A DNA stretch of 64,000 bases from Caulobacter hibisci (GTDB lineage: Bacteria > Pseudomonadota > Alphaproteobacteria > Caulobacterales > Caulobacteraceae). Of this stretch, positions 51,761 to 59,718 are shown one piece after another (positions within the stretch are counted from its first letter, which is position 1; the number at the start of each line of letters is the position of its first letter). The notes under the pieces are model-generated. The model was not told where the DNA came from. It was given only the letters and a program-made list of their open reading frames with translations, and searched no databases. The stretch lies in NCBI RefSeq assembly GCF_016135805.1, contig NZ_JADWOX010000017.1, forward strand, positions 57,525 through 121,524, in the 5' to 3' direction. The translations under genes were made by a program, and so were the position numbers.

Positions 51761-53215
51761 CTACCGGAAGGGCGGCTCGTCGAAGGCGCGCAGCTTGCGC
51801 GAGTGCAGGTTGGGGCCTTCCTCGTGCAGCAGCTGGCAGGTCAGGATGCCGATCTGCAGGTGTTGGCTGATCGCCCGCTCGTAGAAGGCGTTGGCTTGGC
51901 CCGGCAGCTTGATCTCGCCGTGCAGCGGCTTGTCCGACACGCACAGCAGCGTCCCGTACGGCACCCGGAAGCGATAGCCCTGGGCGGCGATGGTGGCGCT
52001 TTCCATGTCGATGGCGACGGCGCGGCTCTGGTTGAAGCGCAGGGCCGACAGGCTGTGGCGCAGTTCCCAGTTGCGGTCGTCGGTGGTGACCACGGTGCCG
52101 GTGCGCAGGCGCTTCTTCAGCTCCTGGCCGGTGTCGCCGCTGATCGCCTTGGCCGCGTCGTAGAGGGCGCGCTGCACCTCGGCGATCGACGGCACCGGGA
52201 TCTCCGGCGGCAGCACCACGTCGAGCACGTGGTCGTCGCGCAGATAGGCGTGGGCCAGCACGTAGTCGCCGATGGTCTGGGTGTCGCGCAGGCCGCCGCA
52301 GTGGCCGATCATCAGCCAGGCCTGCGGGCGCAGCACCGCCAGGTGGTCGCAGATGGTCTTGGCGTTGGACGGGCCGACGCCGATGTTCACCAGGCTGACG
52401 CCCTGACCGTTCGGGGCGATCAAGTGGTAGGCCGGCATCTGGTGCTTGCGCCACGCCCCGTCGGCGATCGCTTGCTCGGCGTTCGGCGTCTCGGCCGTCA
52501 CCACCACGCCGCCCGAGCACGACAGCGCCGTGTACGGACTATCGGGCTTCTTCAGCTGCTCGACGCCCCAGCGCACGAACTCGTCGACATAGCGGTGGTA
52601 GTTGGTGAACAGGATGAACGGCTGCACGTGCTCGGCCGGCGCGCCGGTGTAGTGGCGCAGGCGGGCCAGCGAGAAGTCGGTGCGCAGGCCGTCGAACAGG
52701 GCCAGCGGCCGGGTCTCTTCCAGCGCCGGGTTCCAGACGCCGTCGGCGATCTCGTCGCCGATGAAGGCCAGGTCCGTCGTCGGGAAGAAGCGGGCGATGT
52801 CCTCGCTGCGGACGTCGGCCTGGTTCAGGTCGATGCTGGCGTCCAGCACGTAGGGATAGGGGATCTCCTGCTCGGAGCGGGCGACCTCGATCTCGACCTC
52901 GAAATCGTCCATCAGCAGGGACAGCTGCTCGACCAGGTAGTCCTGGAACTGGGCCGGCTTGGTGATGGTGGTCGAATAGACGCCCGGACGGCTGACCCGG
53001 GCGAAGGCGCGCGCCAGTTTCGGCGGCAGGGCCTCGGGGTCGTAGGTCAGGCGCAGCTCGGGATAGGTGAACGAGCCATCGAACCGCATCTGCGGGTCCG
53101 GGCGGGTTCCATGTTCGAGATAGGCCCTAAGGGCGGTGCGCAGGGCCTCGACGGCGCGCTGGTATTCGGAGTTGAGCCGCTCGACGACGGCGATCGCTTT
53201 TTCTTGGTTTGACAT
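51761..53215 (-). CDS. amn: AMP nucleosidase
   Basis: Cleaves AMP to adenine and ribose 5-phosphate. At 484 residues it has both the N-terminal regulatory domain (MSNQEKAIAVVERLNSEYQRA, residues 1 to about 200) and the C-terminal purine nucleoside phosphorylase-like domain (MIGHCGGLRDTQTIGDYVLA, FNQSRAVAIDMESATIAAQG), typical of Amn. The ATG at 53215 is the natural start. A terminator follows at 51711-51738. Confidence 0.95.
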   Translation of the reverse strand: MSNQEKAIAVVERLNSEYQRAVEALRTALRAYLEHGTRPDPQMRFDGSFTYPELRLTYDPEALPPKLARAFARVSRPGVYSTTITKPAQFQDYLVEQLSLLMDDFEVEIEVARSEQEIPYPYVLDASIDLNQADVRSEDIARFFPTTDLAFIGDEIADGVWNPALEETRPLALFDGLRTDFSLARLRHYTGAPAEHVQPFILFTNYHRYVDEFVRWGVEQLKKPDSPYTALSCSGGVVVTAETPNAEQAIADGAWRKHQMPAYHLIAPNGQGVSLVNIGVGPSNAKTICDHLAVLRPQAWLMIGHCGGLRDTQTIGDYVLAHAYLRDDHVLDVVLPPEIPVPSIAEVQRALYDAAKAISGDTGQELKKRLRTGTVVTTDDRNWELRHSLSALRFNQSRAVAIDMESATIAAQGYRFRVPYGTLLCVSDKPLHGEIKLPGQANAFYERAISQHLQIGILTCQLLHEEGPNLHSRKLRAFDEPPFR

Positions 53216-53542
53216 GGGTCTTTATAGCGACATTTCACGACATTGGCGAGACGGGCGGCTGGCCCAGGTGGAAAACTTTCTTACTTAGCGAGGCCGCTCC
53301 GTCCCGGGTCAATCCGGGAACGGGCAACGGCCTTCGGTCTCGACAGGTCCGCCTGTTTATCCGGCGTGGCGCGATGCAAGCCGGGCAGGATCACCTGTAG
53401 GGCATGGACGAACCCAGGTTCGTCGGCCACAAGGGCGGAAATGCTCAAATAAGGAGCGAATGGCGGCGCGGACCATCTCGCGCGTCTTTCCTCCATAGCC
53501 AGAACACTTCCGTCGACGCCGACGGCGCGCCAGGGGGCCCGC
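53216..53542. other. 327-base gap between amn and the symporter
   Basis: I see no convincing gene. The start-proximal side has GGGGGCCCGC before the symporter ATG, and a few short open frames have no protein-like character. The promoters of both divergent genes must lie here. Confidence 0.5.
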
Positions 53543-54796
53543 ATGAACAAACGCTTCGCCTATCTGATCATCGGCGCGATGGTGCTGGGGGTGCTCGTCG
53601 GCTGGGGGTGCAACCAGTTCCTCGACGCGGACGGCGCCAAGTCGGCGGCCTCGAACCTCGGCTTGATCACCGACATCTTCCTGCGGCTGATCAAGATGAT
53701 CATCGCCCCGCTCGTGTTCACCACCCTGGTGGCCGGCATCGCCCACATGGAGGACGCCGCCGCGGTCGGCCGGATCGGGGCCAAGACCCTGGGCTGGTTC
53801 ATCGGCGCCTCGGCCGTGTCGCTGCTGCTGGGCCTCTTGATGGTCCACCTGCTGCAGCCGGGCCATGGCCTGCATCTGGTGGAGGCGGCGGTCTCCTCGA
53901 AGCCGGCGGCGACCACCGAGGCCTTCACCCTCAAGGGCTTCATCACCCATCTGGTGCCGACCTCGATCTTCGACGCCATGGCCAAGAACGAGATCCTGCA
54001 GATCGTGGTGTTCTCGCTGTTCGTCGGCACCGCCGTGGCGGCGCTCGACGACAAGGCCCCGCAGGTGCTGCACCTGGTCGAGCAGTGCGCCCAGATCATG
54101 CTGAAGGTCACCGGCTTTGTCATGAAGCTGGCCCCGTTGGCGATCTTCGCGGCCCTGGCCTCGACCATCGCCACCCAGGGCCTGGGCATGCTGGCCACCT
54201 ACGCCAAGTTCGTGCTGGGCTTCTACGCCACCATGGCCACCCTGTGGGTGCTGCTGTTCGGCGCGGCGTTCCTGATCCTGGGCAAGCGGGCCGTGGCCCT
54301 GTTCGGGGTGATCCGCGAGCCGGCCCTGCTGGCCTTCTCCACCGCCAGTTCCGAAGCCGCCTACCCCCGCATCCTCGACACCCTGCCCAAGGTGGGGGTG
54401 CGCCGCCGCATCGTCTCGTTCGTCCTGCCGCTGGGCTATTCGTTCAATCTCGACGGCTCGATGCTCTACTGCACCTTCGCCACCATGTTCATCCTCCAGG
54501 CCCATGGCGTGCACCTGACCATCCAGCAGCAGATCTTCATGCTGCTGCTCTTGATGGTGACCTCCAAGGGCATCGCCGGGGTGCCGCGCGCCTCGCTCGT
54601 CGTCATCATGGCCACCCTGACCTATTTCGGCCTGCCCGAGGCCTGGATCGCCCTGGTGCTCGGCGTCGACCACCTGCTCGACATGGGGCGCTCGGCGACC
54701 AACGTGGTGGGCAACTCGGTCGCCGCCGCCGTGGTGGCCAAGTGGGAGGGAGAGCTGGAGGATATCCAGCCGGAGGAGCAGGCGGCTACGGCCTGA
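53543..54796 (+). CDS. Dicarboxylate/amino-acid:cation symporter (DAACS)
   Basis: A 417-residue transporter of the glutamate/dicarboxylate symporter family (like GltP/DctA). It has the N-terminal helices and a loop with KMIIAPLVFTTLVAGIAHM, and near the C-terminus the family signature SFNLDGSMLYCTFATMF and MLLLLMVTSKGIAGVPRAS, which bear the hairpin and substrate-binding residues. The C-terminus ends in the typical AWIALVLGVDHLLDMGRSATNVVGN. It imports C4-dicarboxylates or acidic amino acids with cations; the exact substrate is not certain. Confidence 0.95.
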   Translation: MNKRFAYLIIGAMVLGVLVGWGCNQFLDADGAKSAASNLGLITDIFLRLIKMIIAPLVFTTLVAGIAHMEDAAAVGRIGAKTLGWFIGASAVSLLLGLLMVHLLQPGHGLHLVEAAVSSKPAATTEAFTLKGFITHLVPTSIFDAMAKNEILQIVVFSLFVGTAVAALDDKAPQVLHLVEQCAQIMLKVTGFVMKLAPLAIFAALASTIATQGLGMLATYAKFVLGFYATMATLWVLLFGAAFLILGKRAVALFGVIREPALLAFSTASSEAAYPRILDTLPKVGVRRRIVSFVLPLGYSFNLDGSMLYCTFATMFILQAHGVHLTIQQQIFMLLLLMVTSKGIAGVPRASLVVIMATLTYFGLPEAWIALVLGVDHLLDMGRSATNVVGNSVAAAVVAKWEGELEDIQPEEQAATA

Positions 54797-54821
54797 TCCT
54801 CACGTCCCAGCTGTTTCAGGG

Positions 54822-54858
54822 AAGGGCGGGACCTCGCGGTCTCGCCCTTTTTCTTTTT
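54822..54858 (+). terminator. Terminator after the symporter
   Basis: AAGGGCGGGACC pairs with GGTCTCGCCCTT around TCGC with one mismatch, then TTTTCTTTTT. It lies 26 bases past the stop. Confidence 0.75.
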
Positions 54859-54877
54859 GCCGCCCTTCCCCCTTTAG

Positions 54878-54969
54878 AAGTCATCGCCCGGCTTGTCCGG
54901 GCGACCCAAGCGGCCTCTCAGGGTTGGCTCACTCAGCTTGGGTCGCCCGCATGAAGCGGGCGATGACTT
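54878..54969. repeat. Inverted-repeat intergenic element, family B
   Basis: The complement of the element at 20653-20735, with the arms AGTCATCGCCCGGCTTGTCC and GCATGAAGCGGGCGATGACT. The two copies are in opposite orientation and differ mostly in the central loop. With the terminator it fills the 307-base gap between the symporter and the DUF6491 gene. Confidence 0.85.
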
Positions 54970-55103
54970 CTGAGAAAAGGAAGAAAAACGGGGCAGGCGC
55001 ACGCGCTCGCAAAAACATCCCCCTCCCCTCGACGAAAACAGCACGCCTTTGCCATTGACGGCGACCTCGCCAGGCCCAATCTTTCACGCGAGGGACCTTT
55101 AGG

Positions 55104-55523
55104 ATGAACGCCATGGTCAAGCTGAAAACCATCGCCCTGGCCGGCCTGGCCGGCGCGCTTCTCGCGGGTCCGGTGCTGGCCGCCACGGAAGGCGACGAGG
55201 CCGCGCCGCAGAAGGCCAAGCGCCAGTGCTTCCAGCTGTCGGACTGGCAGGGCTGGAGCGCGCCCGACAAGAACACCCTCTACATGAAGGTGCGCAACCG
55301 CGACGTCTATCGCGTCGACCTGTCGTGGGGCACCAACCAGCTGACCTCGCCGGGCAGCTACCTGATCTCGACCGTGCGCGGCATCGACACCGTCTGCGCC
55401 CCGCTCGACCTCGACCTCAAGGTCGCCGACGGCAGCGGCTTCGCCATGCCGATCCGCGCCAAGACCATCACCAAGCTGACCCCCGAAGAGATCGCCGCCC
55501 TGCCCAAGAAGGACCGGCCGTAA
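55104..55523 (+). CDS. Secreted DUF6491-like protein
   Basis: A 139-residue secreted protein. A signal peptide (residues 1-26, cleavage near GPVLAAT) is followed by a small beta domain with a Cys pair: RQCFQLSDWQGWSAPDKNTL, then LYMKVRNRDVYRVDL and IDTVCAPLDLDL. This pattern, Cys plus the YRVDL repeat, is that of DUF6491. The function is unknown. The ATG at 55104 or 55113 could serve; the first has AGG directly upstream. It faces the small gene at 55570 on the other strand. Confidence 0.75.
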   Translation: MNAMVKLKTIALAGLAGALLAGPVLAATEGDEAAPQKAKRQCFQLSDWQGWSAPDKNTLYMKVRNRDVYRVDLSWGTNQLTSPGSYLISTVRGIDTVCAPLDLDLKVADGSGFAMPIRAKTITKLTPEEIAALPKKDRP

Positions 55524-55569
55524 TCCATCCGCCAGGCCGGCTGGTCCCGCGCATGCATCGGCGCGTGGA

Positions 55570-55731
55570 TCAACCGCCCGGGCGGCGATCGACGCAGGCC
55601 CCGTCCAGCCAGCGCCCCCCGCCATCCAGGCAGACGTCCTGGGCGACCGACGGGGACCAGCGGATATAGGCCACGCCCGCTAGGACCGCGATCGCCAGGG
55701 CCGCGAGGATCCAGCGCCCTACTCGTGTCAT
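55570..55731 (-). CDS. Small single-pass membrane protein
   Basis: A 53-residue protein (MTRVGRWILAALAIAVLAGV then YIRWSPSVAQDVCLDGGGRW). One membrane helix (residues 6-24) precedes a short extracytoplasmic tail with two Cys. The start overlaps the stop of the ketopantoate reductase gene by 4 bases (ATGA), which supports real translation. I do not recognise a function. Confidence 0.65.
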   Translation of the reverse strand: MTRVGRWILAALAIAVLAGVAYIRWSPSVAQDVCLDGGGRWLDGACVDRRPGG

Positions 55732-56591
55732 TCCCCCGCCGCCTCCAGCAGCGCCACGATCATGGCGTTGACCGGGGTCGGCACCCCGTGCGCCGCGCCG
55801 CGGCGGACGATGACGCCGTTGCGGGCGTCGATCTCCATCGGGCGGCCGGCCAGGCGGTCGGCGAGCAGGGAATTGACCCCGTCCGCCGGCCCCGAGCGAT
55901 AGCCGGCCACCACTTCGTCGGGCAGGCTGTCTGGCAGGTCCACGTCCTCGGCCCGGCCGACGGCGATGCATTCGGCCATCAGGTCGCGCATGATCGCGGC
56001 GATGTCGTCGCGGCGCGAGATGCCGGACGGCTTCAGGGCCAGGGCGTTGACGGCGCCGGCGCAGTTGAGCGCCAACTTGCGCCAGGCCACGGCCTTGAAC
56101 TCGTCGGTCGGCTCCACGGCGATCGGGGTGTGGGCGAAGAGGTCGGCGAAGGCCTGGCCCGCCTCGCCGGCCGGAACCTTGATCCAGCCCAGGCGCCGCT
56201 GGCGGATCACGCCCGGGGCCGTGCGCTCGGCCGGGATGTCGACCACCGCCGGGGTGATGCGTTCGGCGGGCAGGTAGGGCGTGAAGCGCTCGACATGCTC
56301 GACGCCGTTCTGCAGCACCGCCACCCGGGTGCCCGGCCCCACCAGTCCCGCCAGCCAGGCGGCCGCGCCGGCGGCGTCATAGGTCTTGGTGGCGATCAGC
56401 ACCCAGTCGACCGATGTCGCCTGCGCGGGATCGGTCAGCACCGTCGGCGTGGCGACCAGGGTCCGCTCCGGCGTCTCGACCTCCAACCGCTCGAAGGCGG
56501 TGCGGACGCACAGCGTGACCTCGTGGGCCAGAGACAGCCAGGCCGCCAGGGTTCCGCCGACCGCGCCCGGACCGATCACCGCGATGCGCAT
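55728..56591 (-). CDS. 2-dehydropantoate 2-reductase family protein
   Basis: Reduces ketopantoate to pantoate with NADPH on the way to coenzyme A. The 287-residue protein has the Rossmann motif MRIAVIGPGAVGGTLAAWLS, the catalytic Lys and Asn in AWRKLALNCAGAVNALA, and the C-terminal RNGVIVRRGAAHGVPTPVN. Several homologues of PanE act on other substrates, and the wide family divergence prevents certainty. It is followed by the small 53-residue gene with a 4-base overlap. Confidence 0.88.
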   Translation of the reverse strand: MRIAVIGPGAVGGTLAAWLSLAHEVTLCVRTAFERLEVETPERTLVATPTVLTDPAQATSVDWVLIATKTYDAAGAAAWLAGLVGPGTRVAVLQNGVEHVERFTPYLPAERITPAVVDIPAERTAPGVIRQRRLGWIKVPAGEAGQAFADLFAHTPIAVEPTDEFKAVAWRKLALNCAGAVNALALKPSGISRRDDIAAIMRDLMAECIAVGRAEDVDLPDSLPDEVVAGYRSGPADGVNSLLADRLAGRPMEIDARNGVIVRRGAAHGVPTPVNAMIVALLEAAGE

Positions 56592-56613
56592 ACCGCGCTC
56601 CTTCCCAAACGAA

Positions 56614-56641
56614 AACGCCGCCGGGCATAGCCGGCGGCGTT
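56614..56641 (-). terminator. Terminator after nrdB
   Basis: A perfect 11-bp stem (AACGCCGCCGG and its complement) with a 6-base loop is followed on the minus strand by TTTTCGTTT. It lies 30 bases beyond the nrdB stop and is positioned to end nrdB transcription. Confidence 0.85.
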
Positions 56642-56671
56642 CACGACGTCATGACTGTTCCAGCGAACCGA

Positions 56672-57709
56672 TCAATCGACCAGGCTGGTCTCGGCGCGCT
56701 TCTTGAGCATGCCTTCGAAGCTGGACCACACGCCGTCGGCGCCGTGCCATTGGCCCTTGGTCGCGGCCTTGGAATATTCCGTGGCGCGGGCCTCGAAGAA
56801 GTTGGCGTGCTCGACGCCGCTGAGCAGCGACTGCAGCCAGGGCAGCGGGTTTTCCTTCACGCCGTAGACTTCCGGCAGGTCCAGCTGGCGCAGGCGCCAG
56901 TCGGCGATGAAGCGGATGTACGACTTGATGTCCTCGGGCGTCATGCCCTGCACCTCGCCGGCCTCGAAGGCCAGGTCGATGAAGGCGTCTTCCATGCCGA
57001 CCACGGTCTTGCAGCAGTCGACGATGTCGTCGGCCACGGCCTTGGTCACCGCGCCGGTTTCCTTGTTGAAGGCGTGGTACAGCTTGATGATGCCTTCACA
57101 GTGCAGGCTCTCGTCGCGGATCGACCACGAGACGATCTGGCCCATGCCCTTCATCTTGTTGAAGCGCGGGAAGTTCATCAGCATCGCGAACGAGGCGAAC
57201 AGTTGCAGGCCTTCGGTGAAGCCGCCGAACATGGCCAGGGTGCGGGCGATGTCGGCGTTGGAGTCGACGCCGAACTTCTGCATGAAGTCGTGCTTGTCGC
57301 GCATGGCCTGGTATTCCATGAACGCGCCAAATTCGCTCTCCGGCATGCCGATCGTCTCGAGCAGCAGCGCGTAGGCGGCGATGTGGATGGTCTCCATGTT
57401 GGCGAACGAGGAGAGCATCATCTTCACTTCGGTCGGTTTGAAGACCCGGCCGTAGCGTTCCATGTAGTTGTCGGCCACCTCGATGTCCGACTGCGTGAAG
57501 AAGCGGAAGATCTGCGTCAGCAGGTTCCGTTCCTTGTCGTTGAGCTTGACCGCCCAGTCCTTGAGGTCCTCGCCCAGCGGCACCTCTTCCGGCATCCAGT
57601 GGACCTGCTGCTGCTTCTTCCAGAAGTCGTAGGCCCAGGGATAGCGGAACGGCTTGTAGGCGCCGGAGGGGGTCAGGAGGCCGGGAGTGGTGATCAGCGA
57701 AGCGGACAT
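56672..57709 (-). CDS. nrdB: Ribonucleotide reductase class Ia, beta subunit
   Basis: Houses the di-iron/tyrosyl radical cofactor of aerobic ribonucleotide reductase. The 345-residue protein includes ETIHIAAY (Glu106, His109 and radical Tyr113 in E-x2-H-x3-Y order) and SIRDESLHCEG with further Glu and His ligands. The ATG at 57709 is chosen because GGAGG lies 7 bases upstream; the longer frame to 57787 would include the control region. A pair of NrdR-box-like sites lies 70-116 bases upstream. nrdA is not in the window. Confidence 0.97.
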   Translation of the reverse strand: MSASLITTPGLLTPSGAYKPFRYPWAYDFWKKQQQVHWMPEEVPLGEDLKDWAVKLNDKERNLLTQIFRFFTQSDIEVADNYMERYGRVFKPTEVKMMLSSFANMETIHIAAYALLLETIGMPESEFGAFMEYQAMRDKHDFMQKFGVDSNADIARTLAMFGGFTEGLQLFASFAMLMNFPRFNKMKGMGQIVSWSIRDESLHCEGIIKLYHAFNKETGAVTKAVADDIVDCCKTVVGMEDAFIDLAFEAGEVQGMTPEDIKSYIRFIADWRLRQLDLPEVYGVKENPLPWLQSLLSGVEHANFFEARATEYSKAATKGQWHGADGVWSSFEGMLKKRAETSLVD

Positions 57710-57778
57710 CGGACGGCCTCCAGAGCGGGTCGGACTCGAATCGAGCGGGCGGGTAGGATCTAGATAGCGCAGGGAGAC

Positions 57779-57794
57779 CCGCGCCATCTAGTGG
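57779..57794. promoter_or_regulatory. Degenerate NrdR-box-like site
   Basis: CCGCGCCATCTAGTGG, 10 of 16 positions identical to the stronger box 31 bases further from nrdB. NrdR boxes are normally paired with about three helical turns between them; this spacing fits. Confidence 0.5.
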
Positions 57795-57809
57795 TCAGAT
57801 TGCCTCAGG

Positions 57810-57825
57810 CCACAAGATGTTGTGG
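57810..57825. promoter_or_regulatory. NrdR-box-like palindrome
   Basis: CCACAAGATGTTGTGG, a 6-bp inverted repeat around a 4-base centre that resembles the consensus for the ribonucleotide reductase repressor NrdR. It lies 100 bases upstream of nrdB and 17 bases upstream of the divergent GST gene. Confidence 0.6.
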
Positions 57826-57841
57826 GCAGAATGGGTAACGA

Positions 57842-58516
57842 ATGATGAATCCAGCTTACACCATCTATGGCGCGCTTGGCTCCGGCTCCGTGCCCGTCGA
57901 GGCGACTTTGTCGCTATTGGGGCAGCCCTACACCGTGATCGAGGCGCCGACCTGGGAAGGCGCCGCGCAGCAGGCCAAGGTCGCCCCCGTCAATCCGATG
58001 AAGCAGATCCCGGCCCTGGTCACCCCCGACGGCGAGACCATCACCGAGAGCGCGGCGATCCTGATCTGGCTGGCCGACAACCACCCCGAGGCCAAGCTGG
58101 GGCCGGCCGTCGGCGATCCGCGCCGTGGGCAGTTCCTGCGCTGGATGACCTTCATCCCGGCCTCGATCTATTCGCTGTTCTGGGTGCGCGACGATCCCTC
58201 GCGGCTGGCTGGGCCGGATCCGGAGGCGCAGGCTCGGGTCAAGGCCGCCACCGCCGACCGCATCGCCGACTGCTGGGCGATGATGGACGCCCAGGTCGAG
58301 CCCGGCGCCTACATCCTCGGCGACGACCTGACCGTGCTCGACCTCTATGTCGCCGTCGTCAGCCGCTGGGGCTCGCGGCGGGTACGGTTCTACGACCGGG
58401 CGCCGAAGATGGCCGAGGTGGTGCGGCGGGTGGACGCCGATCCGCGGTTGGCGGACTTCTGGGAGAAGCGGTTCCCGTTCGTGGACGGCTGGGAGAGGAA
58501 CGGGGCTCAAACCTGA
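57842..58516 (+). CDS. Glutathione S-transferase family protein
   Basis: A 224-residue cytosolic GST. An N-terminal thioredoxin-like domain (TIYGALGSGSVPVEATLSLLG, VNPMKQIPALVTPDGETITESAAIL; the latter holds the cis-Pro glutathione-binding segment) is followed by an all-helical C-terminal domain (ILGDDLTVLDLYVAVVSRWG). The exact class and substrate are not evident. The start could be ATG 57842 or 57845. The nrdB promoter lies in the 132-base gap to its divergent neighbour. Confidence 0.92.
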   Translation: MMNPAYTIYGALGSGSVPVEATLSLLGQPYTVIEAPTWEGAAQQAKVAPVNPMKQIPALVTPDGETITESAAILIWLADNHPEAKLGPAVGDPRRGQFLRWMTFIPASIYSLFWVRDDPSRLAGPDPEAQARVKAATADRIADCWAMMDAQVEPGAYILGDDLTVLDLYVAVVSRWGSRRVRFYDRAPKMAEVVRRVDADPRLADFWEKRFPFVDGWERNGAQT

Positions 58517-58517
58517 T

Positions 58518-58545
58518 CCTTCTCCCCTTGCGGGAGAAGGTGGCG
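58518..58545 (+). repeat. Truncated family A repeat
   Basis: 28 bases match the first 28 of the repeat at 13844, then the sequence changes to AT-rich, island-like DNA. The break lies just before the HNH-like gene. Confidence 0.8.
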
Positions 58546-58616
58546 CGAATCTCTCAAATATGTGGAGGACCTCAAGGCTCTCCGTATAAATCTAATAGCA
58601 GATAAAGGCAGATCTC

Positions 58617-59429
58617 ATGGGGGAAGCAAGGACCAAAAGCCGCAACCTATCAGCTCTCATCGCGTCGGAAACTCGCTGCATTTACTGCGAAAATAAACCA
58701 ACGCAGATCGAGCACATGCCTCCGAGAGCTATGTTTCGAGAAAAATCTCGACCGAACGGCATGGAGTTCGCGGCTTGTGCTGACTGCAACAACGGAACGA
58801 GCCCAGCCGACCTTGCAGCTAGCTTCTTCGCCCGCTTAAGCGCCTTTGGCCCCTTCGATCATTGGAGCACCTACGAAGCGCGCGACCGCTTAAACACTCT
58901 TGAACGTATGGCTCCAGGTGTAAGATCTGAACTTTTTGATAATGACCGCATCGAAAGAAAATGGATCAAGTCACCGGCCGGTATTATCCAGGAGCGCATC
59001 CAAACAAGTGCTGACGGTCCACTAGCAGAAGCATACCTCAAGACGTTCTCAGCCAAATTGGCGATGGCTCTCTATCGCGAGCACACCGGCGAGCCCATAC
59101 CGCTAGATGGGCGGATCGAGGTAAAATGGTACCTCAATGCTGGCTTGGCGGAACATGAAGCCCACGCCCTCCTTTCGATCTTGCCAATTGGAGCCTCACT
59201 CAATCAGGGCACTTGGTCTGTGCCCGATCAATTTGCTTACCGATACAACACCGATGGAAGAGGGATCGTGGCCGCCTTGGTTAGCTTCCATTCCAACCTT
59301 CACATATTCGCGATGGCTAGTTCCGATCCCGCTTATGAAAAGCTGGAAAAATGGAATAGCCACATTCTACGCCCAGGCACACTGAGAGAAATGATGCCAA
59401 AACGGCCGCCGCTAGTCCTGCATACTTAG
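58617..59429 (+). CDS. HNH-like protein on a low-GC island
   Basis: A 270-residue protein of unknown role. Residues about 17-66 form a zinc-ribbon/HNH-like unit: CIYCENKPTQIEHMPPRAMF then AACADCNNGTSPADL, with two C-x2-C pairs flanking a central His. The remaining 200 residues are not recognised. Codon use is clearly AT-richer than its neighbours, which points to recent transfer. It lacks an obvious partner. HNH proteins include nicking enzymes, restriction or defence nucleases; the His and Asn residues needed for catalysis cannot be confirmed here. Confidence 0.75.
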   Translation: MGEARTKSRNLSALIASETRCIYCENKPTQIEHMPPRAMFREKSRPNGMEFAACADCNNGTSPADLAASFFARLSAFGPFDHWSTYEARDRLNTLERMAPGVRSELFDNDRIERKWIKSPAGIIQERIQTSADGPLAEAYLKTFSAKLAMALYREHTGEPIPLDGRIEVKWYLNAGLAEHEAHALLSILPIGASLNQGTWSVPDQFAYRYNTDGRGIVAALVSFHSNLHIFAMASSDPAYEKLEKWNSHILRPGTLREMMPKRPPLVLHT

Positions 59430-59718
59430 GGATTTGAATCCGGGCACCTCCCCCGACCACAAGCACCGCATTTCTCCAGGCGATAGAGTGAGGCAAGAGC
59501 GCCGCTTTACGCCGGCCAGCTTCACCGCTATCAACCCGCTCGATGTCCTTCGCCGCGACCAAAATTATTACCCGCAAAACGACCCGCTTCGGCGGGGCGG
59601 CGGGTATGTGCGCGATCTAAGCGAGCATCCTCAGACCAGCCCCGCACTGCGCGGGGCGGCTCTCACACCACGAGATCTGACGGCTCCCCGCGCTCCCTCA
59701 TCCAGGAGACGCACGATC
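59430..59718. other. 289-base gap with hairpins before asd
   Basis: The stretch 59430-59580 resembles the low-GC island (AT-richer, with no gene). Two hairpins follow: CCCGC-TTCG-GCGGG at 59583-59596 and CCCCGC...GCGGGG at about 59641-59657. They might be part of a leader that controls asd, a terminator for the HNH gene or a repeat remnant. The segment GGGATTTGAATCC (59428-59440) resembles a tRNA T arm but no tRNA folds around it. CAGGAGACG precedes the asd start. Confidence 0.5.

Noticed and set aside
59428..59462. A tRNA-like 3' end (GGGATTTGAATCC then ...GACCA) after the HNH-like gene, possibly an attachment site.
   Set aside because: The acceptor and T stem do not pair at canonical distances and no matching copy lies at the other island edge. 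It may be a relic, but evidence is too thin.
59430..59718. A lysine riboswitch before asd.
   Set aside because: I could not identify the lysine-aptamer core elements; only two simple GC hairpins are visible.
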